Shown here: positions 36,115 to 45,234 of the stretch, one piece after another
Layout of the letters: each line of letters starts with the position of its first letter
Position numbering within the stretch: position 1 is the stretch's first letter
Assembly (NCBI GenBank): GCA_018266875.1
Contig: JAFDZR010000010.1
Span: 71,172-135,171 of the forward strand
DNA length: 64,000 nucleotides
Direction: 5' to 3'
Source: Bacteroidota bacterium
GTDB taxonomy: Bacteria; Bacteroidota; Ignavibacteria; Tepidaquicellales; Tepidaquicellaceae
Notes under the pieces: generated by a model
Database searches by the model: none
What the model saw: the letters and a program-made list of their open reading frames with translations, nothing else
Told to the model about the DNA's origin: nothing
Position numbers and translations under genes: made by a program

Positions 36115-36149
36115 AAACCCCGGCGGTAACAACTGCCGGGGTTTTTTTT
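36115..36149 (+). terminator. Intrinsic terminator after the beta-helix gene
   Basis: AAACCCCGGC (36115-36124) pairs with GCCGGGGTTT (36135-36144) around a 10-base loop, followed by a run of T's. It lies 22 bases after the stop codon. Confidence 0.93.
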
Positions 36150-36241
36150 ATTCCTAAGAAATTCCTCATAACCATAAAATAATTTTAATTTAACGTATTG
36201 AATATATCAGTTTATTCCGAAAAACTGCTGACATTATTATC

Positions 36242-36271
36242 TTGATTTTTTTAATTGATATGCAAAGTTTG
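36242..36271 (+). promoter_or_regulatory. Putative promoter of the M28 peptidase gene
   Basis: TTG at 36242-36244 and AAAGTTTG at 36264-36271 are 19 bases apart; the second element is one mismatch from TAnnTTTG. It lies 18 bases before the start codon. Confidence 0.4.
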
Positions 36272-36288
36272 TTTAAAACAAAAATGAA

Positions 36289-38139
36289 ATGAAAACCTTA
36301 CATTTAAAAATAATACCGGTTTTATTTTTTACAGCTCTCCTTTCTTTCAGCTTTCAGCCAAAGGACGGCAAGGATGATATAAATAAAATAAGGAACAATA
36401 ATATAACTTCAGGCGAGATCTATCAGCACATAAAATATCTTTCTTCAGATGAGCTGGAAGGCAGATTTCCCGGAACAAAAGGAGATGATCTTACCACAGA
36501 TTATCTTACAAATGAATTCAAAAAATACAAACTAAAACCGATCGGTGACAGCGGTTATGTGCAGAATTTTGAGATCTATACACATGTAAAGTTGTCAGGC
36601 GAGAATTATTTCAGGACAATTACAAACGGAATTGAAAAAAGCTATTCTGCGGAGACGGAATATTCCCCTCTTGGATTTTCCGGCAACGGAACTGTAACGG
36701 GGCAGCTGGTATTTGCAGGATACGGCATTACGGCTTCTGATCAGAATTATGACGACTACAAAGACAGTAACGGGAATGAGATTGATATAAAAGGAAAGGT
36801 TCTGATAATCATGAAATACTCCCCCGGCGGAAGCGATCCGCACAATAACCCTTTTGAAAAATTCGAACAGCTCAGACAGAAAACACATATCCCGAAAGAG
36901 CGCGGAGCAGCAGCAGTAATATTTATCAACGGTCCGGGAGCGGGAGATGAAGATAAACTCAGCGGGTTGAAATTTGACGGAGTGACCCAGGATGCCGGAC
37001 TGCCGGTGATTAACTGTAAAAGAGAGATCATAGAGAATATTCTTTTTCAGGACGGAAAAGACCTTAAAAAAATACAGGAGGAAATTGACAGCACTAAAAA
37101 ATCAAACTCTTTTATAATCAGTAATTCTGCAGCAGAAATTGAAACCAACATCGAACCCGTAAGAGTAAGAACCAATAATATTGTCGGATACCTTGAAGGA
37201 AATGATCCCGTTCTAAAAAAAGAAGTCGTCGTCGTCGGCGCACATAAGGATCATCTCGGATACGGATTGTACGGATCGCTTTATACCGGTAATGACAGAC
37301 AAATTCATAACGGAGCTGATGATAATGCTTCGGGTACCGCTGCTGTACTTGAGCTTGCGCAGAAATTCTCATCCGAAAGAAAAGACCTGAAAAGAAGTTT
37401 GCTTTTTATTTGTTTCGGAGCTGAAGAAGCTGGTCTGCTCGGATCTGCATATTTTACAAATTCGGAATATTTTAAAAATCTTGACATCTCGGCAATGATC
37501 AATATGGACATGGTCGGCAGATTGTCTGATGACAAGCTGATAGTTTACGGCACCGGAACTTCAACCGTTTGGAATGACATGCTTGATAAATACAACAGCA
37601 GTTTTAATTTCAAATTAACAAAAACTCCTGACGGACTCGGACCTTCGGATCATTCGAGTTTTTACATAAAAAATATACCCGTTCTTCATTTCTTCACAGG
37701 TACTCACACAGATTATCACGCTCCGGGAGATGATTATGAAAAGATAAATTCCGAAGGAGAGCTCAGGGTTGTGAATTATATTTATGATATAGTAAAGGAC
37801 CTTGATGACAGACCATCTAAACCTGATTTCATTAAAGTTGTATCAACTTCCGAAGATAAAAGAACCATGGGAAGTGTGAAGGTCTACGTTGGTACAATTC
37901 CTGATTATTCTTATTCGGGAGAAGGAATGAAGATCTCAGGAGTAAAAGAAGGCGGACCTGCCGAAAAAGGCGGACTGCTGAGCGGTGATATAATTGTTAA
38001 ATTCGGGGATACGGATGTGAAGAATATTTACGATTACATGTATGCAATGGGTGAATTTAAACCCGGGGATGAAACGGATATTACAGTTCTAAGAAACAAC
38101 GAAAAGGTAACTCTGAAAGTAAAACTCGGCAGCAGATAG
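36289..38139 (+). CDS. M28 aminopeptidase with PA and PDZ domains
   Basis: The 616-residue precursor has a signal peptide and an M28 zinc-peptidase fold with an inserted PA domain (about 120-270; LVFAGYGITA, GAAAVIFING). Zinc ligands and catalytic residues are visible in order: His in GAHKDHLGYG, Asp in NGADDNASG, the Glu pair in FGAEEAGLLGS, Asp in NMDMVGR and His in TGTHTDYHAPGDD. A C-terminal PDZ domain (about 520-616, with GGPAEKGGLLSGDIIVKFGD) probably binds substrate or partner ends. It is likely periplasmic or surface-exposed and would trim amino acids from peptides made by the other proteases nearby. Confidence 0.94.
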   Translation: MKTLHLKIIPVLFFTALLSFSFQPKDGKDDINKIRNNNITSGEIYQHIKYLSSDELEGRFPGTKGDDLTTDYLTNEFKKYKLKPIGDSGYVQNFEIYTHVKLSGENYFRTITNGIEKSYSAETEYSPLGFSGNGTVTGQLVFAGYGITASDQNYDDYKDSNGNEIDIKGKVLIIMKYSPGGSDPHNNPFEKFEQLRQKTHIPKERGAAAVIFINGPGAGDEDKLSGLKFDGVTQDAGLPVINCKREIIENILFQDGKDLKKIQEEIDSTKKSNSFIISNSAAEIETNIEPVRVRTNNIVGYLEGNDPVLKKEVVVVGAHKDHLGYGLYGSLYTGNDRQIHNGADDNASGTAAVLELAQKFSSERKDLKRSLLFICFGAEEAGLLGSAYFTNSEYFKNLDISAMINMDMVGRLSDDKLIVYGTGTSTVWNDMLDKYNSSFNFKLTKTPDGLGPSDHSSFYIKNIPVLHFFTGTHTDYHAPGDDYEKINSEGELRVVNYIYDIVKDLDDRPSKPDFIKVVSTSEDKRTMGSVKVYVGTIPDYSYSGEGMKISGVKEGGPAEKGGLLSGDIIVKFGDTDVKNIYDYMYAMGEFKPGDETDITVLRNNEKVTLKVKLGSR

Positions 38140-38182
38140 TAAGATCAGTTTTAAATTATTTTTTTATATATAAATTTTTAAT

Positions 38183-39580
38183 TTATGAGCTGAAGTGTTT
38201 TATTTTATCATTCTTCTGAATTTCCTGAACTTTGCCAATCAGATTTTCAACTACAGGATTTGTTTCATCTTCAATTGAAACATATTCATCAGACTTTCTC
38301 AGTCCGTGAACTTTGTTTAAAACCGGCAGTTCAATATTTTCTTTTGTGATCTTTGCTTCAAATTCTTTTCTGAATTTTCTGACTGTCCATTTGACCGGCC
38401 AGGCGGCTGCATCTCCCAGTGCGCAGATAGTATTGCCTTCAATATTTTCGGCGACTGAGATCAGAAGATCAAGATCAGTGCTTCTGCCTGTTCCGTCCAT
38501 AATTCTGTTAAGGACTTTGAGCATCCATCCGCAACCTTCTCTGCATGGAGTGCATTGTCCGCAGGATTCGTGATAATAGAATTTAGTTATCCTCTGAAGC
38601 ACATGAACAATGTCAGTATCCTCATCCATCACCATGATACCGGCAGTTCCAATAGCTGATCCGACAGCTTTAAGACTCTCGGCATCCATTTTCATGTTAA
38701 GAGATTCTTCCTTTGTAAGAGGCGGCATTGAAGATCCGCCGGGGATGATCATTTTAAAATCCTTTCCGTTCCTGATACCGCCGCAGTAGTCATTGATAAT
38801 TGTCATCAGTGGGGTTCCAGTCGGGAGTTCATATACGCCGGGATTGTTTACATGTCCGCTGACGCCGAATAGCAGAGTGCCGGGATGCTTCGGATCGCCT
38901 ATTTTACTGAACCATTCCCCGCCTTTGTTTATTATTTCAGGAACATTGGCAAGAGTTTCAATATTGTTTATCGTAGTCGGATTTCCCCAAACGCCGACTG
39001 CTGCCGGGAACGGCGGCTTGACTCTGGGATAACCGCGCTTTCCTTCAAGGGAATTCATCAACGAGGATTCTTCCCCGCATATATAAGCGCCTGCTCCTTT
39101 GTGAACATACATTTCAACAGAGAAACCGGATCCGAGAATATTTTTTCCTATCATTCCTTTTGAGTACGCGTCTTCAATACATTTCTCCATTATATTAATC
39201 CATCTCCAGTATTCTCCTCTGATGTAAACATATACCGACTGAATCCCCATTGCATAAGCTGCTATGAGCGATCCTTCTATGAACTGATGAGGATTTTTTT
39301 CAAATATCTCTCTGTCTTTAAAGCTTCCCGGTTCGCTTTCATCTCCGTTGCAGCATAGGAATTTCGGCTTTTCATTTCCTTTCGGCATAAAGCCCCATTT
39401 AACTCCCGTAGGAAAACATGCTCCGCCTCTGCCTCTGAGACCGGATTTTTTTACTTCATCTATAACGTCATCGGGCTTCATTTCTTTCAGGACTTTCTTC
39501 CAGGCGGAGTAACCTCCGTTCGCAAGGTAGACATCTATTTTATCCAGATCAGGTATATCTTTTAAAATTATCTTTTCCAT
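38183..39580 (-). CDS. nuoF: NADH-quinone oxidoreductase subunit F
   Basis: NuoF binds NADH and FMN and holds one 4Fe-4S cluster of complex I. The 465-residue protein has the glycine-rich nucleotide site RGRGGACFPTGVKWGFM (about 50-66), the FMN-site region AYICGEESSLMNSLEG, and the cluster cysteines in ESCGQCTPCREG with a later cysteine in NTICALGDAAAWP. It follows nuoE after six bases and is the last gene of the nuoC-D-E-F run. Subunits G to N are absent from the window, so the complex is encoded at more than one place or beyond the window. Confidence 0.97.
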   Translation of the reverse strand: MEKIILKDIPDLDKIDVYLANGGYSAWKKVLKEMKPDDVIDEVKKSGLRGRGGACFPTGVKWGFMPKGNEKPKFLCCNGDESEPGSFKDREIFEKNPHQFIEGSLIAAYAMGIQSVYVYIRGEYWRWINIMEKCIEDAYSKGMIGKNILGSGFSVEMYVHKGAGAYICGEESSLMNSLEGKRGYPRVKPPFPAAVGVWGNPTTINNIETLANVPEIINKGGEWFSKIGDPKHPGTLLFGVSGHVNNPGVYELPTGTPLMTIINDYCGGIRNGKDFKMIIPGGSSMPPLTKEESLNMKMDAESLKAVGSAIGTAGIMVMDEDTDIVHVLQRITKFYYHESCGQCTPCREGCGWMLKVLNRIMDGTGRSTDLDLLISVAENIEGNTICALGDAAAWPVKWTVRKFRKEFEAKITKENIELPVLNKVHGLRKSDEYVSIEDETNPVVENLIGKVQEIQKNDKIKHFSS

Positions 39581-39586
39581 TTTTTA

Positions 39587-40087
39587 TTAATTAGAATTTC
39601 TGAGTTTATCAAGAAGTTCATCCACTTTCTCGACAGTAAGATTTTCGTGAAACTCCTTATTATTGATCTGCAGCATAGGAGCTGTTGCGCAGCTGCCGAG
39701 ACATTCAACTTCTTCGATCGAGAACATACCGTCCTGAGTCACTTCCTTATTTTTAATTCCAAGTTTATCTGAAATGTGATTAAAGATTTTATATCCGTCG
39801 CAGAGCATGCATGAAACGTTGGTGCAGATCTGGAGATGATATTTTCCCATGGGTTTCTTGAAATACATCGAATAAAAAGTAGCGACTCCGAGGACATGGT
39901 CATGCGGGAGTTTAAGTAGGTCTCCGACATATCTCATGGATTCTACGGAAATCCAGCCGTATTTTTCCTGTATCATCCAGAGAAGAGGCATTACCGCAGC
40001 CATTGGTTTCGGATATTTTGAAATGTGCATCTGCACAGTCTTCAGTTCATTCTCATCAAAAACCGGAGTGTAATTTTCTGTGTTCAT
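39587..40087 (-). CDS. nuoE: NADH-quinone oxidoreductase subunit E
   Basis: NuoE carries the 2Fe-2S cluster next to NuoF in the NADH-dehydrogenase arm of complex I. The 166-residue protein has all four cysteine ligands: CTNVSCMLC supplies the first two and CLGSCATAP the second two. The family segment ISKYPKPMAAVMPLLWMIQEKYGWIS precedes them. It lies six bases before nuoF and 87 bases after nuoD. Confidence 0.96.
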   Translation of the reverse strand: MNTENYTPVFDENELKTVQMHISKYPKPMAAVMPLLWMIQEKYGWISVESMRYVGDLLKLPHDHVLGVATFYSMYFKKPMGKYHLQICTNVSCMLCDGYKIFNHISDKLGIKNKEVTQDGMFSIEEVECLGSCATAPMLQINNKEFHENLTVEKVDELLDKLRNSN

Positions 40088-40174
40088 AAAATATTTTAGG
40101 AATATAAATATTAAAGATCTTTTTTAAAAAAAATTTGAATCCGAAGTTCATACTGAACGGATCTGATCGGATAT

Positions 40175-41452
40175 TTACTTATCCGCTTCACCCATTACAG
40201 GGTCAACGCTTCCGATAATAACAACAGTATCTGATATCAGACAACCTTTCATCATCGGCGCAAGCGCCTGAAGATTGCTGAAACTCGGCGATCTTATTTT
40301 CATTCTGAAAGGATGACCGCTCCCGTCACTGATCATATAAAATCCAAGTTCTCCTTTTGATGCTTCAATTGCCGCATATGATTCTCTAACCGGAGGATTT
40401 ACGCCAAAATTTATTATCATAAAGTCATGAATGAGTTCTTCCATTTTTGTATAAATTCTTTCCTTCTGAGGAAGTACTTTTTTGGACTGAAGAGCATTAT
40501 GGGAGCCGGAAGGGATCTTTTCAACGCACTGTTTAAGTATCTTTACGCTTTCCTTGAGTTCATCCACTCTTACATAATATCTCGCAAGGCAGTCGCTTTC
40601 GGTATAAACCGGAACATTAAAATCGAGTTTATCATATACAAGATAAGGTTCTGATCTCCTGAGATCTCTTTCAATCCCGCATGCTCTGAGCAAAGGTCCC
40701 GTAAGACCAAGATCAATGCAATCTTCCTTTGAAAGATATCCGATGTTCTCACATCTTATAATGAATATTTTATTTCTTTCCACCAAAGCCCTCATGTCCC
40801 CGAGATTGGCTTCGAATTCATCTATGAAATTCTTTATTCCGGCCAGAGCTTCATCAGAAACATCCTGCGCAACTCCGCCGATCCTTGTATATGAAGTAGT
40901 GAATCTTGCTCCGCAAATAACATCATACAGATCAAGGATTTTTTCTCTTTCCCTTATAGCCCAAAGAAACGGCGTAACTGCGCCGACGTCCATGAGCAAA
41001 GCGCCGACAGCAAGCAGATGAGACTGGATCCTAGCTAGTTCGGCTATAATAACCCTGATATATTTTCCTCTTTCAGGGATCTCAAGATCTATAAGTTTTT
41101 CCACAGCAAGAGCATAAGCTACATTGTTTGCCATCGGAGAAAGGTAGTCAAGCCTGTCGGTATGCGGAATGAATTCATGATAAGTACATGCTTCTGAAAG
41201 TTTTTCATAACCCCTGTGCAGATAACCGAGTTCAGGAATGCATTTCATGATTGTTTCCCCGTCAAGACTAATAAGCAGTCTTAAAACTCCGTGAGTGGCG
41301 GGATGCTGCGGTCCCATATTGAGGACCATTTCATTATCAAGGGCATCAGAGAACTGCACACTGAGATTTTCCGATTCAAGGGCTTCAAGTATCTTTGTTT
41401 TTTTTATTTTGGTGTCGCTTTTCTGAAGATCGTTATAAACTGTATGAGGCAT
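40175..41452 (-). CDS. nuoD: NADH-quinone oxidoreductase subunit D
   Basis: NuoD forms much of the quinone-binding site of complex I. The 425-residue protein has the N-terminal signature LNMGPQHPATHGVLRLLISLDGE (residues ~45-67), the YDVICGARFTTSYTRIGGVAQD block, and ends near SVDPVMGEADK. A 40-residue N-terminal extension precedes the core. It lies 103 bases after nuoC, with no clear promoter in the gap. Confidence 0.96.
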   Translation of the reverse strand: MPHTVYNDLQKSDTKIKKTKILEALESENLSVQFSDALDNEMVLNMGPQHPATHGVLRLLISLDGETIMKCIPELGYLHRGYEKLSEACTYHEFIPHTDRLDYLSPMANNVAYALAVEKLIDLEIPERGKYIRVIIAELARIQSHLLAVGALLMDVGAVTPFLWAIREREKILDLYDVICGARFTTSYTRIGGVAQDVSDEALAGIKNFIDEFEANLGDMRALVERNKIFIIRCENIGYLSKEDCIDLGLTGPLLRACGIERDLRRSEPYLVYDKLDFNVPVYTESDCLARYYVRVDELKESVKILKQCVEKIPSGSHNALQSKKVLPQKERIYTKMEELIHDFMIINFGVNPPVRESYAAIEASKGELGFYMISDGSGHPFRMKIRSPSFSNLQALAPMMKGCLISDTVVIIGSVDPVMGEADK

Positions 41453-41555
41453 TTTCTAAATTTTCTTTTTTTGATAAATTTCCAGATAACTGCAGAATCT
41501 AAATTGCTTATTCAATAAAACCGGATTACAGTAAAATACTGTTGACGAATTTAAT

Positions 41556-42038
41556 TTACTTATTAGGCAGCGGAATTGAATCCGGAATTCCCATCAGCGG
41601 AAAATCCTTTCTCAGCGGATGGTATTCAAACTCTTCCGGCATATACATTCTTCTGAGATCCGGATGATTTCGGAAATGAATTCCCATCATGTCATAAGCT
41701 TCTCTTTCATACCAGTTTGCAGAGCCCCAGATACCTGATAATGATTCCATCTCAGGTTTTTTGGAATCAAGTTTTATTTTGATAAACAGTCTTCTGTTAT
41801 TATCTATGGAGAGAAGATTATAGATCATTTCAAATCTGTTCTTTTTTTCAAATCTGTCAACGCTGACGGCATCCACCATTGAGTTATACTTTAAAGATTC
41901 ATCATTCTTTAAAATTTCGCAAACTGCAAGAATATCTTTTTCAGGGATGTAAATTGCCGGGGTTCCGTTGACGTCCGTATATTCTATCTGAAAACCGGAA
42001 AGTTTTGATCTGATAAGTTCGGTAATTTCTTTATTCAT
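41556..42038 (-). CDS. nuoC: NADH-quinone oxidoreductase subunit C
   Basis: NuoC is the 30-kDa peripheral subunit of complex I. The 160-residue protein has the signature segment SANWYEREAYDMMGIHFRNHPDLRRMYMPEEFEYHPLRKDFPL near 105-148 (family motif YEREAxDMxGI...HPLRKDFP). It is the first gene after the inserted T9SS gene and terminator, so it needs its own promoter. A TAAGTTTG lies on the minus strand at 42058-42051, only 13 bases before the start, and may be part of it. Confidence 0.96.
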   Translation of the reverse strand: MNKEITELIRSKLSGFQIEYTDVNGTPAIYIPEKDILAVCEILKNDESLKYNSMVDAVSVDRFEKKNRFEMIYNLLSIDNNRRLFIKIKLDSKKPEMESLSGIWGSANWYEREAYDMMGIHFRNHPDLRRMYMPEEFEYHPLRKDFPLMGIPDSIPLPNK

Positions 42039-42084
42039 AAATTAGTTTAACAAACTTACCTAATATATAATTTATTTTAAATAA

Positions 42085-42111
42085 CAAAAAACCCGCTGAT
42101 GCGGGTTTTTT
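42085..42111. terminator. Bidirectional terminator inside the nuo region
   Basis: AAAAAACCCGC (42085-42095) pairs with GCGGGTTTTTT (42100-42110) around a 4-base loop; the T/A runs make it work in both directions. On the minus strand it ends the nuoA-nuoB-T9SS transcript and separates it from nuoC. Confidence 0.9.
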
Positions 42112-42134
42112 AAAATAATTTATTTTTCAGTTCT

Positions 42135-43067
42135 TTATTTTATCAGCTGCATTTTTTTAGTTTCGGTGAAGTATTCAGTTTCCATTCTGTAGAAGTAAGT
42201 TCCGCTTGGTAAAGAACTGCCGTTGAATGTAGCCTGATAAGAACCTGCAGGTTTGTAGCCTTCAAAAATGTCAAGCACTTTCTGACCCAGTGAATTAAAT
42301 ACGGTCAATTTCACATTTGAGCTTTTTGCAAGGTCAAAATTTATTTTAGTACTTGGATTGAAAGGATTCGGATAATTCTGCTTTAATGCAAATTTATCCG
42401 GAACGCTTGTGCCGTTTTGAGTGATTCCGACCGCGCTTCTGTTTCCGATCAGGATATCATCTACATTACACCACAATCCGTCAGCAGTTGTATTCATATA
42501 GTATCTGAATGCAATATAAACAGTCTGACCGGCGTATGCGCTTAGATCAAATTTATGTTCGGTCCAGACATTCATGGAGTCAAGACTTCTTATCGTTCCC
42601 AGACTTGCGATTGACAGAAGAGGATCCTGAAACGCGCAGACATGAACCTGCATTGTATCTATGTAATTTGTGAGCGCGAGATCAGCAGGCGTACCGATCA
42701 GCATCCAGAAAATCAGACTGTCACCGGCTTCAATACTCACAGCATCAGTAAAAAGCCAGTCATCAGCCACCGGATCTCCGGCTCTCCATGGAATACTTGC
42801 GCCTCTGACGCCTGTATGAGCTCTTGAATGAATAATTGCATTCACACCGGGAAAATTAGCTCCGGAATCCCTTGCTGACCAGACTGCAAGAGGATATCCG
42901 GGATTGGTTCCGTCATTATCTACTTTAAACCAACCGGTAGGAATACTGTCTGAATTAAAACCGGAAGTCTCAAAACCTTCGCTTAAAAGAATTCTCTGAG
43001 AAAAAATATTCTCCGGCATGTAAAGAACTGAGAAAATCAGAACTAAAAGTAATATTGATTTTTTCAT
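42135..43067 (-). CDS. T9SS surface protein with choice-of-anchor-J-like domain
   Basis: The 310-residue precursor has a signal peptide and a beta-sandwich of the choice-of-anchor J/MAM-like type: LLSEGFETSGFNSDSIPTGW, DDWLFTDAVSIEAGDSLIFWM, and YIAFRYYMNTTADGLWCNVDDILIG. The last ~85 residues are a T9SS sorting domain (KQNYPNPFNPSTKI, LGQKVLDIFEG, GTYFYRMETE, KKMQLIK). It lies 33 bases after nuoB and has a strong AAAGGAG five bases before its ATG, so it is translated from the nuoAB transcript. This is an unrelated surface gene inserted in complex I genes. Confidence 0.93.
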   Translation of the reverse strand: MKKSILLLVLIFSVLYMPENIFSQRILLSEGFETSGFNSDSIPTGWFKVDNDGTNPGYPLAVWSARDSGANFPGVNAIIHSRAHTGVRGASIPWRAGDPVADDWLFTDAVSIEAGDSLIFWMLIGTPADLALTNYIDTMQVHVCAFQDPLLSIASLGTIRSLDSMNVWTEHKFDLSAYAGQTVYIAFRYYMNTTADGLWCNVDDILIGNRSAVGITQNGTSVPDKFALKQNYPNPFNPSTKINFDLAKSSNVKLTVFNSLGQKVLDIFEGYKPAGSYQATFNGSSLPSGTYFYRMETEYFTETKKMQLIK

Positions 43068-43100
43068 TGTATCTCCTTTCTGGTAAATTATTGAATAAGA

Positions 43101-43589
43101 TTAATTTATAGAAAATCCGGCTTCTTCGCCTTTTGTTATTTTTTCCTGCAGCAGCATTAATGCATTGAGAAGATTATCCGGTCTCGGAGGACATCCGGCG
43201 ACGTATACGTCAACGGGAAGGAAAAGATCGATTCCCTGAACAACCGAATATGTTCTGTACATTCCACCGCTTGAAGTACACGCTCCCATGGCAATTACCC
43301 ATTTCGGATCAGGCATCTGGTCATATATTTTTCTGACGACCTGAGCCATCTTGTAAGTTGTGGTTCCGGCTACGATCATTACATCGGATTGTCTCGGTGA
43401 AAACCTGAATACTTCGCTTCCGAATCTTGAAATATCAAACCTTGGTCCGGCAGCCGCCATCATTTCAATTGCGCAGCAGGAAATTCCCATAGGCATCGGC
43501 CACAAAGCGTTTTTCTGCGACCATTTAATCAGTTCGTCTATTTTGGATGTAACAAAACCGTCTTTTGACAGCTTATCTTCTAATCCCAT
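43101..43589 (-). CDS. nuoB: NADH-quinone oxidoreductase subunit B
   Basis: NuoB carries the last 4Fe-4S cluster (N2) before quinone in complex I. The 162-residue protein contains the tandem cysteines in [12 protein letters not shown] (near 38-49), a third in MGACTSSGG and a fourth in [11 protein letters not shown], with [14 protein letters not shown] between. It overlaps the end of nuoA by ten bases, and is followed after 33 bases by the T9SS gene. Confidence 0.97.
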   Translation of the reverse strand: MGLEDKLSKDGFVTSKIDELIKWSQKNALWPMPMGISCCAIEMMAAAGPRFDISRFGSEVFRFSPRQSDVMIVAGTTTYKMAQVVRKIYDQMPDPKWVIAMGACTSSGGMYRTYSVVQGIDLFLPVDVYVAGCPPRPDNLLNALMLLQEKITKGEEAGFSIN

Positions 43590-43948
43590 TTTAAAGCTCC
43601 TTTTTTAATTACATATATATACCCTACCAACAGAATAACTATGAAAACAATTACACTGATAAAAGAATACATCATTTTAACAGAATCAAGGTTTGTAAAA
43701 GCCACAGCCCAGGGATACAGGAAAACCACTTCTATATCGAAAAGAATAAAAAGGACTGCAACCATATAAAATTTAACGGAAAAACGTTCATGTGCGGTTC
43801 CGATAGGTTCTATTCCGCTTTCATATGTCGAAAGTTTTTCTTTATTCGGTCTGCTGGGACCTAATAATGAGGAAAGTGATACATTTACAACACCAAAAAT
43901 TACAGCAATTGTAAGTATTATGATTATTGGAATATATGATTCTAGCAT
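43580..43948 (-). CDS. nuoA: NADH-quinone oxidoreductase subunit A
   Basis: NuoA is a small three-helix membrane subunit of complex I. The 122-residue protein has hydrophobic segments at about 5-27, 64-82 and 91-113, and the conserved cytoplasmic loop [44 protein letters not shown], including YESG and FDIE. It is the first gene of the transcript; a promoter candidate lies 47-76 bases upstream. Confidence 0.97.
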   Translation of the reverse strand: MLESYIPIIIILTIAVIFGVVNVSLSSLLGPSRPNKEKLSTYESGIEPIGTAHERFSVKFYMVAVLFILFDIEVVFLYPWAVAFTNLDSVKMMYSFISVIVFIVILLVGYIYVIKKGALKWD

Positions 43949-43994
43949 TGGTTAATATAAATTTTTTTTAAATTAATATTAATGGAAAAAATCA

Positions 43995-44024
43995 AAAAAA
44001 TACAATCAGTCAAATCTATTCAAA
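43995..44024 (-). promoter_or_regulatory. Putative promoter of the nuoAB transcript
   Basis: On the minus strand TTTG (44024-44021) and TATTTTTT (44002-43995) are 18 bases apart, fitting the Bacteroidota promoter pattern with one mismatch and a spacer one base short. It is 46 bases before the nuoA start. Confidence 0.45.
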
Positions 44025-44198
44025 CTATTAGCAAAAAACAAAATGATTTCGGGTTTTTGTCCTAACGGGTATTGCATCAGCCTGAAAAACAAACGGATAA
44101 TCCTTACAGGCAGTGGAAAATTCAGTTTTTATTTACCGGTATAAAATATTTCAACCGGCTGAAGACAGAAAAAGAGAGTGAACAGAAATAATTTATCA

Positions 44199-44229
44199 TT
44201 GAATAAGAAGTTCAATAAAGTTAATTTAG
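44199..44229 (+). promoter_or_regulatory. Putative promoter of the tRNA gene
   Basis: TTG at 44199-44201 and TAATTTAG at 44222-44229 are 20 bases apart; the second element is one mismatch from TAnnTTTG. It ends 14 bases before the tRNA's first base. Confidence 0.5.
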
Positions 44230-44243
44230 TCGTTTGAAATTTC

Positions 44244-44317
44244 GCCGGGATAGCTCAGCTGGTTAGAGCGTCGGAATCATAATCCGTAGGTCGGGGGTTC
44301 AAGTCCCTCTCCCGGTA
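44244..44317 (+). tRNA. tRNA with CAT anticodon (Met, or Ile2 if modified)
   Basis: A complete cloverleaf is visible: acceptor GCCGGGA (44244-44250) with TCCCGGT (44310-44316), D-stem GCTC/GAGC, anticodon arm TCGGA/TCCGT with loop ATCATAA and anticodon CAT at 44278-44280, and T-arm GGGGG/CCCTC around TTCAAGT. The discriminator base is A (44317), and CCA is not encoded. The first pair is G-T and position 27-43 is a T-T mismatch. The initiator features (C-A first mismatch and three G-C pairs at the anticodon stem) are absent, so it is an elongator Met or an isoleucine tRNA whose C34 is modified to lysidine. The rest of 43949-44562 holds no gene. Confidence 0.93.
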
Positions 44318-44504
44318 CTGAACTAATTAAATTATCATTTATATATTTTTCAGATCCTTTAATAAAAATAATGATGATATCTTCATAGACGTCTCGCTAA
44401 TTTTTAAACGGTAATTACGGATATTTACCCTGCATTGTAAGAAATATCCTTTCCAGTTTAAAATCTTCAATGATCCGGGAATGCTTCAGGATTAAAAATT
44501 TCAA

Positions 44505-44535
44505 TTGATTAATTTTTATTTAAAAGCTATTTTTG
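44505..44535 (+). promoter_or_regulatory. Putative promoter of rplY
   Basis: TTG (44505-44507) and an exact TATTTTTG (44528-44535), matching TAnnTTTG, are 20 bases apart. It lies 27 bases before the rplY start. Confidence 0.65.
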
Positions 44536-44562
44536 TAGTTCACCTTTTAAAATTTTTAAATT

Positions 44563-45207
44563 ATGGCAGAAATAACATTAAAAGCCCAGAAAAGAGAAAC
44601 ATATAAAGAGCTTACCCTTAATCAGCTCAGAGAAAAGGGTATAATTCCCGGAATTTATTACGGACACGGAGTTGATAACATTTCGATAGCTACAACAGAA
44701 ATAAATCTGAGACCTGTTATCTATACTTCCGAATCAAGAATAATAAATCTGAAATTTGATGACAACAGCAGTTACAACTGTATACTGAAAGATGTACAGT
44801 TCCATCCGGTTTCAGATAAACCTCTTCATTTTGACCTTATTGCAATTAAAGAAGGTGAAAAGATCACAATAGAAGTTTCCGTTCATATTACAGGAAATGC
44901 GCCGGGAATAAAAGAAGGCGGAGTACTGCAGCACAATTTACATAAACTTGAAATAGAATGTCTGCCATCAAATATCCCTTCACACATTGACGTAGATGTC
45001 TCGGAACTTAATATTAATGACTCCATTAAAGTCAGCGATCTGAAGGTTGAGAATATCACTATATTAAATGACGAAAATGCTTCAGTCGTAGCCGTTGTTC
45101 CGCCGACAATTGAAAAAGAACCTACACCGGAGGATTCTTCAGATGAACCGGCAGAACCGGAAGTAATCTCTAAGACCAAGAAAGACGAAGAATCTGAAGA
45201 AGAATAA
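44563..45207 (+). CDS. rplY: 50S ribosomal protein L25 (general stress protein Ctc)
   Basis: L25 binds 5S rRNA. This 214-residue protein is the two-domain form (Ctc/TL5): an N-terminal L25 domain (RETYKELTLNQLREKGIIPGIYYGHG near 11-36) and a C-terminal beta domain (IEVSVHITGNAPGIKEGGVLQHNLHKLEIECLPSNIPSHIDVDVSEL). It ends in a long acidic tail from about residue 185, rich in Glu, Asp and Ser, which is longer than in many relatives. It is followed after 27 bases by pth, a common pairing. Confidence 0.95.
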   Translation: MAEITLKAQKRETYKELTLNQLREKGIIPGIYYGHGVDNISIATTEINLRPVIYTSESRIINLKFDDNSSYNCILKDVQFHPVSDKPLHFDLIAIKEGEKITIEVSVHITGNAPGIKEGGVLQHNLHKLEIECLPSNIPSHIDVDVSELNINDSIKVSDLKVENITILNDENASVVAVVPPTIEKEPTPEDSSDEPAEPEVISKTKKDEESEEE

Positions 45208-45234
45208 TTTTTCTTTTCATAAATTTTTCTTAAT

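Noticed and set aside
36070-36115. Frameshift after the beta-helix gene hiding a sorting domain
   Set aside because: Only about 20 bases separate the stop from the terminator in any frame, so no sorting domain can be present.
44244-44317. Initiator tRNA
   Set aside because: It lacks the C-A first mismatch and the three G-C pairs of the initiator anticodon stem, so an elongator Met or Ile2 tRNA is more likely.
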